Shown: in pieces, positions 8,498 through 16,329 of the stretch
Position numbering within the stretch: position 1 is the stretch's first letter
Layout of the letters: each line of letters starts with the position of its first letter
Assembly (NCBI GenBank): GCA_947388185.1
Contig: CANDQP010000019.1
Coordinates: 1 to 35,867, forward strand
DNA from: an uncultured Dorea sp.
GTDB taxonomy: Bacteria > Bacillota > Clostridia > Lachnospirales > Lachnospiraceae
Reading direction: 5' to 3'
DNA: 35,867 bases
Position numbers and translations under genes: made by a program
Notes under the pieces: model-generated
What the model was told of the DNA's origin: nothing
Databases searched by the model: none
Seen by the model: only the letters and a program-made list of their open reading frames with translations

Positions 8498-9085
8498 ATG
8501 CAGGAAACATACTATGAGGACCAGCTTATAAAAGATCAGAAATATCAGGACACGACAAAAGAATACTGTAAATTCCTTGACTGCAGCTTCGAGAATTGTT
8601 CATTTGAAGACTGTGTCATCAATCACTGTCACTTTGTAAACTGCAGCTTTTATAACTGCAATATCATCAGCTTAACTTCTCAATATTCAGAGATTAAAAA
8701 TGCCGTCTTCGAGAAATGCAATCTGATCGGAATACACACCTGGAACGATCTCCTTCCCGTTGGGAAATATACCTACGCGATCGAAAGAATCGAAAACTGC
8801 TGCTTAAAATATAACTCCTTCATAGAGATGAATTTCAGAAAATTTGATTTTTCCGGTAATGTGATTCAGGAAAGTATGTTTGAGGAGTGCAACCTGCAGG
8901 AAAGTAATTTTAGGAATTGCAGGTTAGAAGCTACGCAATTTTCCAGGTGTGATGTCCGTAAGGCGGATTTCAGGGAGGCGAAAGGTTATGTGATCGATAT
9001 CCCTTCCAATAAGCTAAGACAGGCGAAATTCTCCTTCCCCGAGGTGGTCAGTCTGCTGGAGTCATTGGAGTTAAAAATTGAATGA
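8498..9085 (+). CDS. Pentapeptide-repeat protein, possibly Qnr-like
   Basis: This 195-residue protein is the only convincing plus-strand gene. Two blocks of pentapeptide repeats (about 22-58 and 98-165) are separated by a non-repeat loop. The first block has Cys at every fifth residue (24, 29, 34, 39, 44, 49, 54), always at the i-2 position with Phe or Ile at i; this predicts a right-handed quadrilateral beta-helix. The C-terminal tail (DIPSNKLRQAKFSFPE, then LLESLELKIE) resembles the end of Qnr-type gyrase-protecting proteins, and the length is close to theirs (about 210-220). Drug protection is only a hypothesis. AGGAGG lies 9 nt before the ATG. The 3' end overlaps the convergent gene at 9071-9526 by 15 nt. 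Confidence 0.85.
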   Translation: MQETYYEDQLIKDQKYQDTTKEYCKFLDCSFENCSFEDCVINHCHFVNCSFYNCNIISLTSQYSEIKNAVFEKCNLIGIHTWNDLLPVGKYTYAIERIENCCLKYNSFIEMNFRKFDFSGNVIQESMFEECNLQESNFRNCRLEATQFSRCDVRKADFREAKGYVIDIPSNKLRQAKFSFPEVVSLLESLELKIE

Positions 9086-9526
9086 TGCAGGGATACGTTT
9101 CTTATACATGATGACCTGCGGATCCTTTCCTTCACACCCGTATTCACATACGAGAAGATACTGTTCATCCGCGACCACTCCGTAACACCTGTCACTTCCG
9201 GGGATCTCTATCTGATTTCCCCAATATACATTATTATCTTCAAGAAACTTCACCGACCGCCCGTTCGGAAGCAAATATTCCAGATTGACATAAGAGCCAT
9301 TGAGCAGATTTAGGTCGTCTACTTGCAAATGTTTGATATCAAGCGCGTTGATCTCCTCGATCAGCTTCTTCTTAAAGTCATGAAACATCTCCGTACCGCC
9401 TTGCTTCAGACTCTCCGCCGCAATACATCTTCCCCCAAATGGACGCCCGTCCGTCTGAATACAGCCGCCGCATTCTTCTTTCCTGCCGCATTTCCCGCAG
9501 CAGTCTGACCCACAAATTGATAACAT
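9071..9526 (-). CDS. Uncharacterised protein with a cysteine-rich N-terminus
   Basis: This 151-residue protein was not assigned to a family. The first ~35 residues hold eight Cys in the pattern CGSDCCGKCG...ECGGC...GGRC, suggesting a zinc or metal cluster. The remainder is a mixed alpha/beta region with two further Cys (CEYGCEGKD). A strong ribosome site (AAGGAG, spacing about 9) precedes the ATG at 9526. It lies 55 nt downstream of the anti-sigma gene in the same direction, so it may belong to that regulon. It converges on the pentapeptide gene with a 15-nt overlap of coding ends. A relation to DUF3795-like Cys-rich proteins was considered but is not supported by more than the Cys spacing. 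Confidence 0.7.
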   Translation of the reverse strand: MLSICGSDCCGKCGRKEECGGCIQTDGRPFGGRCIAAESLKQGGTEMFHDFKKKLIEEINALDIKHLQVDDLNLLNGSYVNLEYLLPNGRSVKFLEDNNVYWGNQIEIPGSDRCYGVVADEQYLLVCEYGCEGKDPQVIMYKKRIPASFNF

Positions 9527-9581
9527 AATATCACTCTCCTTCCAAAACGATTCTTATTCCCATGAGCAGCAGACTCTTCTT

Positions 9582-10265
9582 CTACCTGCTCCAAACCAGT
9601 TCCGACCTCTCGATCATATATTCAGAATCCCATTCTTTCGGCGGTGTAGAAGCACTGCAGGAATCCAGATAAGAATCCAGATCAAATTCCGCATAATAGA
9701 TCCGGTCAAGCTCCGGCCAATCTCCGAAACCACAGATTCCGCTTTCATCCTGAAACTGCTTAAATATCGGTTCGATATATTTGGACCAGGGTGTTTCATA
9801 ATAGCCGAAGATCATCACATCCTCTTCTTCCCCGTCTATTGCCGCCGTAGTATGTACAAGGACTGTACCGGCAAGATTATCTCCGTGATAACTGGCATAG
9901 ATCTGCCTGTCTTCTTTCTTGATCCGAATCTTCGTGCTGTCGTACGGAATATAAGTTTTCTTCAAAGTCATAATGGCATATGTCCCTGTCATGACCGCAA
10001 TAGCCGCTGCGATTGACAGGACCGATACGACAACCTTCTTCCTTAAAAACCGCCCTTTCAGCCTTTTCAACGCCTTCGCATCAGAAAATTTGACATCTCT
10101 GTTCGTTGGCAAAGTAATATTGCTTCCTAAAATGTCGGCTTCCATCCTGCAGGCATCGCAAATCTCCAGATGCTCTTCTACCAGCTCTTTTGTATCGCCG
10201 CTGACAGCATCATCCAGATACAGCGGAAGAATATCCCTGATTACATTACAACTGATCTTTTTCAT
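9582..10265 (-). CDS. Zinc-finger anti-sigma factor, membrane-anchored
   Basis: This 227-residue protein has an N-terminal anti-sigma zinc-binding domain (His32-x3-Cys36-x2-Cys39 in EEHLEICDACR). A basic linker, one membrane segment (about 77-99) and an extracellular domain of about 125 residues follow; the extracellular domain was not assigned to a family. Proteins of this kind hold an ECF sigma factor inactive until a signal is sensed outside. The start is well supported by GGAGGTGAT five nt before the ATG at 10265. It overlaps the sigma gene by 20 nt, the usual coupled arrangement. The signal it senses cannot be read from the sequence. Confidence 0.88.
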   Translation of the reverse strand: MKKISCNVIRDILPLYLDDAVSGDTKELVEEHLEICDACRMEADILGSNITLPTNRDVKFSDAKALKRLKGRFLRKKVVVSVLSIAAAIAVMTGTYAIMTLKKTYIPYDSTKIRIKKEDRQIYASYHGDNLAGTVLVHTTAAIDGEEEDVMIFGYYETPWSKYIEPIFKQFQDESGICGFGDWPELDRIYYAEFDLDSYLDSCSASTPPKEWDSEYMIERSELVWSR

Positions 10266-10749
10266 TTTCCATCACCTCCATATACTCATATATCCTCTTT
10301 TTTGCCCGATAATATGTAACCCGGGCCCATCCGGGGCTCTTTCCAAAAAGCATGCTTATCCTGTCAAACGGCAGCTCGCCGAACACCCGCAGACTGAATA
10401 CTTCCTTGTAAGGTTCATCCATAGCATGAAGGAACTGGTGAATACGGAAGGCGCGTTCCTCATCTGCTAATTGTTCTGTAAAATCAACCTGCGCATCTGA
10501 CCTACTCTCCGCCAATTCCATGTCTGCATAGATCTTCTGACGTTTGCAGTAGGTATAATATGTATTCCTCGCGATCGTAAAGAGCCATGCCCGTATGTCC
10601 CTGGAACCGTCGAAGGTATCGATCGCCTTAAGTGCTTTCACGAATGTCTCCTGCATTACGTCTTCCGCGACATTCTCACTGGCAGACAGACTGCATAAGT
10701 ACAAAAAGACGTCTCTGAAATAAGTCTGATAAATGTCTCCAAAATCCAC
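10246..10749 (-). CDS. ECF-type RNA polymerase sigma factor
   Basis: This is a roughly 167-residue sigma-70 family protein. Region 2 carries FLYLCSLSASENVAEDVMQETFVKAL and the -10 recognition helix DIRAWLFTIARNTYYTYCK. Region 4 carries PYKEVFSLRVFGELPFDRIS followed by KSPGWARVTYYRAKKRI. The frame is open from GTG at 10767, but AAGGAGG lies inside that extension and points to GTG at 10749 (VDFGDIYQ) as the real start. Its partner is the anti-sigma factor immediately downstream. A TGTAAC box with a TTAATA 18 nt later lies upstream and could be an autoregulated promoter, but the match is weak. Confidence 0.9.
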   Translation of the reverse strand: MDFGDIYQTYFRDVFLYLCSLSASENVAEDVMQETFVKALKAIDTFDGSRDIRAWLFTIARNTYYTYCKRQKIYADMELAESRSDAQVDFTEQLADEERAFRIHQFLHAMDEPYKEVFSLRVFGELPFDRISMLFGKSPGWARVTYYRAKKRIYEYMEVMENEKDQL

Positions 10750-10798
10750 CCTCCTCACCTCCTTCACTCTATTAACTATTGAAAATGAAAAATGTTAC

Positions 10799-10832
10799 AA
10801 AAAAACTCCATCAAACCTGAAAGTAGATGGAG
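10799..10832 (-). terminator. Intrinsic terminator after the GNAT gene
   Basis: On the minus strand a 7-bp stem (CTCCATC pairing with GATGGAG, arms at 10826-10832 and 10806-10812) is followed at once by seven T (10799-10805). It lies 14 nt past the stop of the acetyltransferase at 10846, so it ends that transcript and insulates the sigma operon downstream. Confidence 0.8.
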
Positions 10833-10845
10833 CCAAGCTGTCCTG

Positions 10846-11328
10846 TTATAATTCCAACTTCATATAGATAGACGTATCCATCGGACTGTCATTATAGCTG
10901 TCTATCTCATAAAATCCATATTCCCTGTAAAGGCGGACCGCACTCTCAAGGAACGGAAGCGTATCCAACAACATATAAGAATATCCGATCTCTCTCGCAT
11001 CTTCTATGATCCGCCGGACCAATTGATTCCCGATACGTTTGCCGCGAAATTGGGGTCTTACATACAACCGCTTCATCTCGCAGTTCTTCCCGTCAATCCT
11101 CCTTAACCCGATGCATCCGGCCAATTCCTCATCATAATATGCCAGATACAGCCGGCCGCCAGGCTGTCCGTATTTATCTTCCAGATGCTCTAATTCCCCG
11201 CCGTAATTCTGAATATCAAGATACTCCTGAAAAGCCGGATCCCCGGCGATCAGCATCTGCGTATATTCTGTAAAAAGCTGCTCCACTTCCGGCACGTGCC
11301 CATAAGCAGGGATTAATTTTAACTCCAT
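10846..11328 (-). CDS. GNAT family N-acetyltransferase
   Basis: This is a 160-residue single-domain GNAT enzyme. The acetyl-CoA loop is seen in MKRLYVRPQFRGKRIGNQLV (about 88-107), with the R-x-x-G-x-G/I pattern, and the C-terminal beta strands include YREYGFYEIDSY. The substrate is unknown. The frame runs back to 11400, but the ATG at 11328 (MELKLIP) is preferred: GGAGGTGAAAGGA lies directly before it and the longer version would overlap the upstream gene. It is the last gene before a terminator and probably co-transcribed with the next acetyltransferase. Confidence 0.85.
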   Translation of the reverse strand: MELKLIPAYGHVPEVEQLFTEYTQMLIAGDPAFQEYLDIQNYGGELEHLEDKYGQPGGRLYLAYYDEELAGCIGLRRIDGKNCEMKRLYVRPQFRGKRIGNQLVRRIIEDAREIGYSYMLLDTLPFLESAVRLYREYGFYEIDSYNDSPMDTSIYMKLEL

Positions 11329-11333
11329 TCCTT

Positions 11334-11852
11334 TCACCTCCGTGTAACCACATAGCGATAATGCGGCATATCTACACCGCGGTAATGCTTTGTCCAACAA
11401 TCCATCCTGGTCATACCATTCCTTACTGCCACATTCTGGGAAGCCGTATTCGTATCCCTTATGATCGAACAGACTTCATCGGCGCCAAGTTCTTCAAACG
11501 CATACTTCTTACATCCCCTGGCTGCCTCTGTGGCGTAACCCCTATGCCAGTATTGCCGGCAGAAAAGATATCCGATCTCAAGCACTTCCCTGTCCTGCCA
11601 AAGCTGCATGGTCAGACCGCACTGTCCGATCATCTCATCTGTCTCCTTCAAAATGACTGCCCATAATCCAAACCCCCATTTCTGATACCGGGCAATCTGT
11701 CTGTCAAGCCACTCCTGCACCTCTTCACCTGTAAACGCTCCTTCATAAGCATACATCGCTTCCGGATCCTTGAGGATCTTGCACAAAGCTTCTATATCAC
11801 CTTGGTTCATCTCGCGTAAATATAACCGGTCCGTTTCTAATACAATATCCAT
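11334..11852 (-). CDS. GNAT acetyltransferase of the RimJ/RimL type
   Basis: This 172-residue protein starts with the RimJ/RimL-like LETDRLYLREM. The acetyl-CoA loop is in GYLFCRQYWHRGYATEA, and the family-typical SQNVAVRNGM segment follows. Members acetylate protein N-termini or small amines; the substrate here is not predictable. Start: AGGAGG 9 nt before the ATG at 11852 is better than the upstream in-frame ATG at 11873. It lies 5 nt before the second GNAT gene and 17 nt after the flavoprotein gene, so all three probably share a message. Confidence 0.87.
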   Translation of the reverse strand: MDIVLETDRLYLREMNQGDIEALCKILKDPEAMYAYEGAFTGEEVQEWLDRQIARYQKWGFGLWAVILKETDEMIGQCGLTMQLWQDREVLEIGYLFCRQYWHRGYATEAARGCKKYAFEELGADEVCSIIRDTNTASQNVAVRNGMTRMDCWTKHYRGVDMPHYRYVVTRR

Positions 11853-11869
11853 TCGGATGTTCCTCCTGA

Positions 11870-13111
11870 TCATCTAAAATCTTTCACAGCCGCCTTCCCC
11901 GCAATACACCCGGTTGCCCACGCCCAATGCAGATTATATCCCCCGCAGATTCCATCTGCATCCAACAGCTCTCCCGCAAGATAAATGCCCTTCCGCTTCC
12001 TCGACTCCATCGTCCGCGGGTCCACCTCATCCATCCGCACTCCGCCGGCGCATACCTGTGCATTCTCAAAACCATTCGTATCCTGGATCGTAAGACGAAT
12101 CTTCTTACACCGATCTGCGATATCCTTAAGCTTATGCCTGCTCAGTTCCGACACCCTCGTCTGTATCCGCACTTTGGCCTGTTCTAAGATCCGCGGAATC
12201 AACTTCTGGTTAAATATTCCCGCAAGGCACTCTCCGATCGTCAGCTCCGTCCGGTTTGCTGTTATCTTCGCAAGCAATCCAGTCAGTTCTTCCTCTGTAT
12301 ACTCCGGCAGCAGGTCAAGCTCCACCTCTGCACGCTTCTTCTGATATAATCCCAATGCAATGTGTCGGCTGATCTGGAACACCGGAATTCCGGATATCCC
12401 ATATGCCGTGATCTGTAATTCCCCGGTATCCTCTGCGGCCGGTACGCCATCGATCAGCGCCGTAACCCTGGCATCAGTGCGGACGCCGGATGCCTTGGCA
12501 AATGGATGTGCTTTCACTCTGAGCTGTACCAGCGCAGGCACAACCGGCGCGATACTGTGCCCGAAGGTCTTCGCCAGCGGATAACCGCTCCCGTCAGAAC
12601 CCAATGCGGATGCCGCTTTTCCTCCGCAGGCCAGGATGACCCTGTCCGCATGGAAGCTTCGTTCCGCGCGGATTCCGAAGGCTTTCCCCTCCCGGATAAC
12701 TGATTGAACATGTACACCGCAGTGAACCTCTGCGCCAAGACGTTTTAATTCCAGATTCAGAAGCTCCAGCACCGACGCCGCCTGATCGGAGCGGGGATAG
12801 ACATAGTCCCCCCTCGTCTTCATCACAAGTCCCAGGGATTCGAAGAATCTCCATGTTTCCTTATATCCAAACTGCCGAAGCACTTCGTCCACGGCAGCGA
12901 GATTCTCACCACGATAACACGACTCCACACAAGAGCTGCCGATCTGACAGTTGGTCAGATTACAGCGTCCGTTCCCCGTCGCAAGGATCTTCCTGCCGAT
13001 TCTATCCTTCTGCTCCAGAATAAATACCTTCGCCTGCCGGTCATTTCTTGCCGCAGTGACCGCCGCCGCGATACCTGCCGCTCCCCCTCCGATAATTCCA
13101 ATCCTTCTCAT
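11870..13111 (-). CDS. BaiN/HI0933-family NAD(P)/FAD-dependent oxidoreductase
   Basis: This 413-residue flavoprotein begins IGIIGGGAAGIAAAVTAAR, the FAD-binding Rossmann signature. RIGRKILATGNGRCNLTN is the hallmark of the HI0933 (aminoacetone oxidase-like, BaiN/RdsA) family, and a C-terminal GELLDADGICGGYNLHWAWATG closes the FAD site. The BaiN member acts on bile-acid intermediates, but most members have no proven substrate and nothing nearby points to bile-acid metabolism. It ends 17 nt before the RimJ/RimL-type gene. Confidence 0.92.
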   Translation of the reverse strand: MRRIGIIGGGAAGIAAAVTAARNDRQAKVFILEQKDRIGRKILATGNGRCNLTNCQIGSSCVESCYRGENLAAVDEVLRQFGYKETWRFFESLGLVMKTRGDYVYPRSDQAASVLELLNLELKRLGAEVHCGVHVQSVIREGKAFGIRAERSFHADRVILACGGKAASALGSDGSGYPLAKTFGHSIAPVVPALVQLRVKAHPFAKASGVRTDARVTALIDGVPAAEDTGELQITAYGISGIPVFQISRHIALGLYQKKRAEVELDLLPEYTEEELTGLLAKITANRTELTIGECLAGIFNQKLIPRILEQAKVRIQTRVSELSRHKLKDIADRCKKIRLTIQDTNGFENAQVCAGGVRMDEVDPRTMESRKRKGIYLAGELLDADGICGGYNLHWAWATGCIAGKAAVKDFR

Positions 13112-13120
13112 AATCTTTGT

Positions 13121-13645
13121 CTAATCATCCATCCTGATTTTCTTCCCAAACATAATATAATAACAATTTAACTCAAAATCACTGCAACCTCTTTTATTTT
13201 CCGGCAGACATTTAAGCAGCTTTTCTTTTATTCCAGAATCCTGAAGTTCTTTTCGCAGTTCATTTTCAATTCCATTCACTTTAAGGAAAGCTCCAATTTC
13301 TTTCATTGCCGTATCCAGTTTCCTTTTTTCTACAAGAAAATCCATATCGTACCGTGTCTGTGCCTCCCATTCGCTGAGCATTTCCGAATGATCGTCAATC
13401 CAGTCCGTAAGAACCAGATTGGCTCCATTATCAGAAACCATCTTCACCAGCTTAGATACCTTGTGTGTATTAGGAACCGTCACTCCCACGCACTCTAAGG
13501 CGCCTTTCAACGTTTTTTCAACTGTCCGCTGCAGATGATATGCCGCATTATTCAAGATCAACTCATCATTGTACGGATGCGTCCAGATCATTGCCGCGGT
13601 CTCATAATCCATCTTCGCACTCCGAAACAATCTGATATCGCACAT
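13121..13645 (-). CDS. HEPN-domain protein without a visible nucleotidyltransferase partner
   Basis: This is a 174-residue, mainly helical protein. The core NNAAYHLQRTVEKTLKGALE, then NTHKVSKLV, matches the HEPN pattern of many MNT-HEPN pairs (a xxHxxQxxEKxLK helix followed by a T-H-x-[ILV] helix). The catalytic RNase motif R-x4-6-H of toxic HEPN proteins is not clear. The start at 13645 (MCDIRLF) has GAGAGGTGA 5 nt upstream; the longer frame begins with GTG at 13654. No MNT gene is adjacent, since its neighbours are the flavoprotein and a PLP enzyme. The 76-bp gap upstream probably carries a promoter, but no clear hexamers were found. Confidence 0.75.
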   Translation of the reverse strand: MCDIRLFRSAKMDYETAAMIWTHPYNDELILNNAAYHLQRTVEKTLKGALECVGVTVPNTHKVSKLVKMVSDNGANLVLTDWIDDHSEMLSEWEAQTRYDMDFLVEKRKLDTAMKEIGAFLKVNGIENELRKELQDSGIKEKLLKCLPENKRGCSDFELNCYYIMFGKKIRMDD

Positions 13646-13730
13646 TTTTCTCACCTCTCATATAATAACAATCCTGTCTGCTCAATTTCTTTATATAATC
13701 TGCTTGCAGGAGACAAATTGGAGACAAGAT

Positions 13731-15029
13731 CTATAACACGACCACACCTTCCCTCACCAGATACTCAAGCGACATCAATATCCCAAGCCTCGCATGGGGC
13801 CATGTAAGCCCGCCCTGGAAGTACACCGCGTAAGGAGGCTTGATCGGTCCGTCCGCACTCAGCTCGATGGACGATCCCTGCACGAACGCCCCCGCCGCCA
13901 TGATCACGTCGCTGTCGTATCCCGGCATCGCCCATGGAATTGGCGTCACGAAGGAATCCACCGGCGCCGCCGCCTGGATCCCCTTACAGAAGGCAATCAC
14001 TCCCTCCGGCTTCCCAAATGTCACCGCCTGGATAATATCATGCCTGCTCTCGGCGCTGTCCGGCACCACCGGATACCCAAGACTTTCATAGATATTTGCC
14101 GCGAAAATGGCTCCCTTCAGCGCGCTTGCCGTCACCGTAGGCGCAAGGAACAGCCCTTGATAGAAGGACTGCATCACCCCAAGGGACGCGCCCACTTCCT
14201 TCCCAAGCCCCGGGGAAGTCAAGCGGTATCCGCACGCTTCGATCAAGTCTTTCCTGCCCGCGATATATCCCCCGATCGGAGCTAATCCGCCGCCCGGATT
14301 CTTGATCAGCGATCCGACCACCAGATCCGCACCCACATCGCTTGGCTCTCTTGTCTCCACAAATTCCCCGTAACAATTATCCACCATGCAGATGATATCC
14401 GGCCTGATCTCCTTGACAAAATGGATCAGCTCGCCGATCTGCTTCACAGAGAAGCTCGGCCTGGTCTGATATCCCTTGGACCGCTGGATCGTCACCATCT
14501 TCGTCTTCTCATGGATCGCTTTGCGGATATTTTCATAATCGAAGGTTCCGTCCGCAAGAAGCTCTACCTGGGAATAAGATACCCCATATTCCGCAAGAGA
14601 CCCCTTAGACGGACGGATCCCGATCACTTCCTCCAGGGTATCATAAGGCTTGCCGACCGGCGACAAAAGCTCATCCCCGGGCCTCAAATTCGCACTCAGC
14701 GCCAGCGCCAGCGCATGGGTTCCGCAGGTGATCTGCGGGCGCACCAATGCGCTTTCTGTATGAAATACAGCTGCATACACCTCCTCCAGCGTGTCGCGCC
14801 CTACATCGTTATAGCCGTAACCGCTGGCATAGTGGAAGCATCCCTCGCTGACCTGGTTCTTCTGCATGGCATGGATCACCTTGAGCTGGTTATACTCCGC
14901 CGTCTCGTCAATGGCAGCAAAACGGCTCTTAAGCCCATCCTCCATCTTACGTCCGAATTCCAGGACTTCTCTTCGCACGCCCATCTCTTCATACAGAGAA
15001 GCCATATCTATATTATGATCATTCATCAT
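13731..15029 (-). CDS. Methionine gamma-lyase family PLP enzyme (YnbB/aluminium-resistance type)
   Basis: This is a 432-residue fold-type I PLP enzyme. The predicted Schiff-base lysine is Lys185 in IQRSKGYQTRPS. YASGYGYNDVGRDTLEEVYA near the N-terminus and the GSLIKNPGGGLAPIGGYIAG segment are signatures of the family usually called methionine gamma-lyase family or aluminium resistance protein. The reaction is not firmly known. In Bacillus, ynbB also sits downstream of mutSL-miaA, so the context is conserved. Initiation may be at either of the first two Met codons. Confidence 0.9.
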   Translation of the reverse strand: MMNDHNIDMASLYEEMGVRREVLEFGRKMEDGLKSRFAAIDETAEYNQLKVIHAMQKNQVSEGCFHYASGYGYNDVGRDTLEEVYAAVFHTESALVRPQITCGTHALALALSANLRPGDELLSPVGKPYDTLEEVIGIRPSKGSLAEYGVSYSQVELLADGTFDYENIRKAIHEKTKMVTIQRSKGYQTRPSFSVKQIGELIHFVKEIRPDIICMVDNCYGEFVETREPSDVGADLVVGSLIKNPGGGLAPIGGYIAGRKDLIEACGYRLTSPGLGKEVGASLGVMQSFYQGLFLAPTVTASALKGAIFAANIYESLGYPVVPDSAESRHDIIQAVTFGKPEGVIAFCKGIQAAAPVDSFVTPIPWAMPGYDSDVIMAAGAFVQGSSIELSADGPIKPPYAVYFQGGLTWPHARLGILMSLEYLVREGVVVL

Positions 15030-15056
15030 GTCAATTCCTCTTCTTCCTTAATAAAA

Positions 15057-15347
15057 TTACCTCCACGAATCCAGGATCTTCGTCCTGACGACCGCGCATT
15101 TGGCATCGAATTCCGGGTTCAGCGGCTGGATATGCATAATGATCTCCGCCGCCTCCTTATACTGCTTCATATCATAGAGAAGAGACGCGCGGTTCAGCTC
15201 AAAGAGCGATTCCTCTCCCTGATTCCGGATCAGCGGCTTCAGATTCAGCAGCTCTTTATAAGTAGCTTCCGCATTATGCGAATGCGAATAGACCTTCAGC
15301 AGCGTATTCATTTTCTTGATAAATTTGCTTTTAAATAATCTTCTCAT
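15057..15347 (-). CDS. Small TPR-like helical protein
   Basis: This 96-residue basic protein is predicted all-helical. The stretch from about 32 to 80 (LNLKPLI..., LFELNRASLLYDMKQYKEAA, HIQPLNPE) resembles one to two tetratricopeptide-like hairpins. No family was assigned. A GGGGAG ribosome site lies 7 nt before the ATG. It is tightly spaced between miaA (22 nt) and the PLP enzyme gene (27 nt), so it is probably a real gene of that operon. Confidence 0.7.
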   Translation of the reverse strand: MRRLFKSKFIKKMNTLLKVYSHSHNAEATYKELLNLKPLIRNQGEESLFELNRASLLYDMKQYKEAAEIIMHIQPLNPEFDAKCAVVRTKILDSWR

Positions 15348-15369
15348 CGTAATACTCCCCTTATCTTCC

Positions 15370-16329
15370 CTACAAATGCTTCTCTCGGATATATTTCAGC
15401 ATATCTTCAAGCATCCTGTCCTCATCGTACTCATAATCTCCCTTATCGATCCAGATTACTTCTCTCTCCCTCTTAAACCAGGTAATCTGTCTCTTGGCAA
15501 AATGTCTGGTATCCCGTTTCAGCAGATAAACTGCTTCCTCAAGGCTCAGCTCCCCGCAAAGATAAGCCAGGATCTCCTTATATCCAAGCCCCTGCATAGA
15601 TACCATATCTCTGGTACATCCCATATCCCGCAAGGACTTCACCTCATCTATGAGCCCTTCTGAGAGCATCTGGTCCACACGCCTGTCAATCCGGTCATAG
15701 AGCCGCTTCCGGTCGTCATTCAGCACAAAATATACGAATTCATAGGGGGATTCCTTCTGCCGCTCCTTCTCATTATGCCTGGAGATCGGCTCCCCCATCT
15801 GATGATAGAATTCCAGGGCGCGGATCACACGTTTCACATTATTGGCATGGATCTGATCGGCCGCCGCCGGATCTACCTCGCGCAAACGGTCGTGGAGCGC
15901 CTGCGCTCCATGTTTCCTTGCCTCTTCTTCAAGCGCCTGCCGATATCCGTCATCCCCGTCGTTCTCCGTGAAATCAATATCATACAGAAGCGCCTGAATG
16001 TAAAATCCCGTGCCGCCGACGATGATCGGAATATGCTGGTTGGCATAGATCTTCTCCATCGCTGATTTCGCCATCTGCTGGAAGCGTACCACGTGGAATT
16101 CCTCCCACGGTTCTAACGCATCCACCAGATAATGGGGAATCCCGTTCATCTCCTCCGGACGGATCTTGGCAGAACCGATATCCATATGCTTATAAACCTG
16201 CATGGAATCCGCGGAAATGATCTCCCCGCCGATCGCCCTGGCAAGCCCGATAGACGCTTTCGTCTTCCCAACGGCCGTAGGGCCTGTCAGGACTACCATT
16301 GGTTTCTTACTGATATGCTCCATGCTCAC
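15370..16329 (-). CDS. miaA: tRNA dimethylallyltransferase MiaA
   Basis: This 319-residue enzyme transfers a dimethylallyl group to N6 of A37 in tRNAs that read UNN codons. The P-loop is VLTGPTAVGKTKASI (about 13-27). Further family motifs are ISADSMQVYKHMDIGSAK, GIPHYLVD and IIVGGTGFYIQALLYDID, with TRHFAKRQITWFKRE near the C-terminus. The start is GTG at 16329 or ATG at 16323; the GTG overlaps the mutL stop by 4 nt, and the mutL 3' end supplies an AAAGGA ribosome site. It is part of mutS-mutL-miaA. Confidence 0.97.
   Translation of the reverse strand: MSMEHISKKPMVVLTGPTAVGKTKASIGLARAIGGEIISADSMQVYKHMDIGSAKIRPEEMNGIPHYLVDALEPWEEFHVVRFQQMAKSAMEKIYANQHIPIIVGGTGFYIQALLYDIDFTENDGDDGYRQALEEEARKHGAQALHDRLREVDPAAADQIHANNVKRVIRALEFYHQMGEPISRHNEKERQKESPYEFVYFVLNDDRKRLYDRIDRRVDQMLSEGLIDEVKSLRDMGCTRDMVSMQGLGYKEILAYLCGELSLEEAVYLLKRDTRHFAKRQITWFKREREVIWIDKGDYEYDEDRMLEDMLKYIREKHL

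Noticed and set aside
11870..13111. Naming the flavoprotein BaiN with a role in bile-acid 7-dehydroxylation
   Set aside because: The family signature is shared by many proteins of unknown substrate, and no other bile-acid genes are in the window.
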